From NCBI GenBank assembly GCA_900299065.1, contig OMIJ01000188.1:1-5564 (forward strand): a DNA stretch of 5,564 bases. The letters run 5' to 3'. Below the pieces are notes generated by a model. It was not told where the DNA came from. It saw nothing but the letters and a program-made list of their open reading frames with translations, and did not search any database. Below, one piece after another: positions 5,493 to 5,564 of this stretch (position 1 is its first letter; each line of letters begins with the position of its first letter). The position numbers and the translations under genes were made by a program. The stretch is from Hyphomicrobiales bacterium. Its GTDB lineage: Bacteria > Pseudomonadota > Alphaproteobacteria > Rhizobiales > Beijerinckiaceae.

Positions 5493-5564
5493 AAATCGCC
5501 AATCAGGGGTTGATTTTGCAGTGCAGCAAATCTAGGTCTTTAAGAGGTCTCAACGACCCTTTGC

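Noticed and set aside
5492..5517. AAAATC...GATTTT inverted repeat after the last gene as a rho-independent terminator
   Set aside because: The stem is short and AT-rich, with a 14-base loop and only a TTTT run that is part of the stem. It is too weak to call.
5518..5564. Repeated AGGTCT words and a GGTC-TCAAC-GACC hairpin at the window end
   Set aside because: The stem is only four bases and the sequence is cut by the window edge. No RNA gene or promoter could be recognised.

Overview
The window is a compact catabolic-type gene cluster from a Gram-negative bacterium, most likely a proteobacterium. The evidence is a periplasmic receptor of the tripartite tricarboxylate transporter (TTT/Bug) family with a Sec signal peptide, tight gene packing, Shine-Dalgarno sites ahead of most genes and moderate GC content. 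Bug-type receptors are most expanded in alpha- and betaproteobacteria, but the sequence alone does not fix the genus.

Layout: (1) 27-791, plus strand: a metal-dependent class II aldolase/adducin-family protein. (2) 799-3737, minus strand: a probable operon read right to left. It encodes a TTT solute receptor (3737-2715), an acyl-CoA-dehydrogenase-fold flavin monooxygenase (2678-1479) and a cysteine hydrolase of the isochorismatase superfamily (1482-799). The last two overlap by 4 bases (ATGA). The operon converges on the aldolase gene with only 7 bases between the stop codons. (3) 3738-4016: a divergent intergenic region of 279 bases. It holds a degenerate tandem array of about eight 23-24 bp units, followed by a TTGTACAA palindrome that may be part of a promoter. 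(4) 4017-4661, plus strand: a second isochorismatase-superfamily protein whose nucleophilic Cys position is Gly. (5) 4689-5492, plus strand: a dienelactone-hydrolase-family protein. The last 72 bases hold no gene I can support.

The gene types fit uptake and breakdown of a small aromatic or N-heterocyclic acid: receptor for uptake, flavin monooxygenase for ring hydroxylation, class II aldolase-fold enzyme for decarboxylation or retro-aldol cleavage, dienelactone-hydrolase-like enzyme for a lactone or ester, and an amidohydrolase for an amide or carbamoyl intermediate. No ring-cleaving dioxygenase, flavin reductase, regulator or TTT membrane subunit lies in the window, so substrate and step order are inference. 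The two points most worth following are the tandem repeat array between the divergent units and the nucleophile-less isochorismatase-fold protein.
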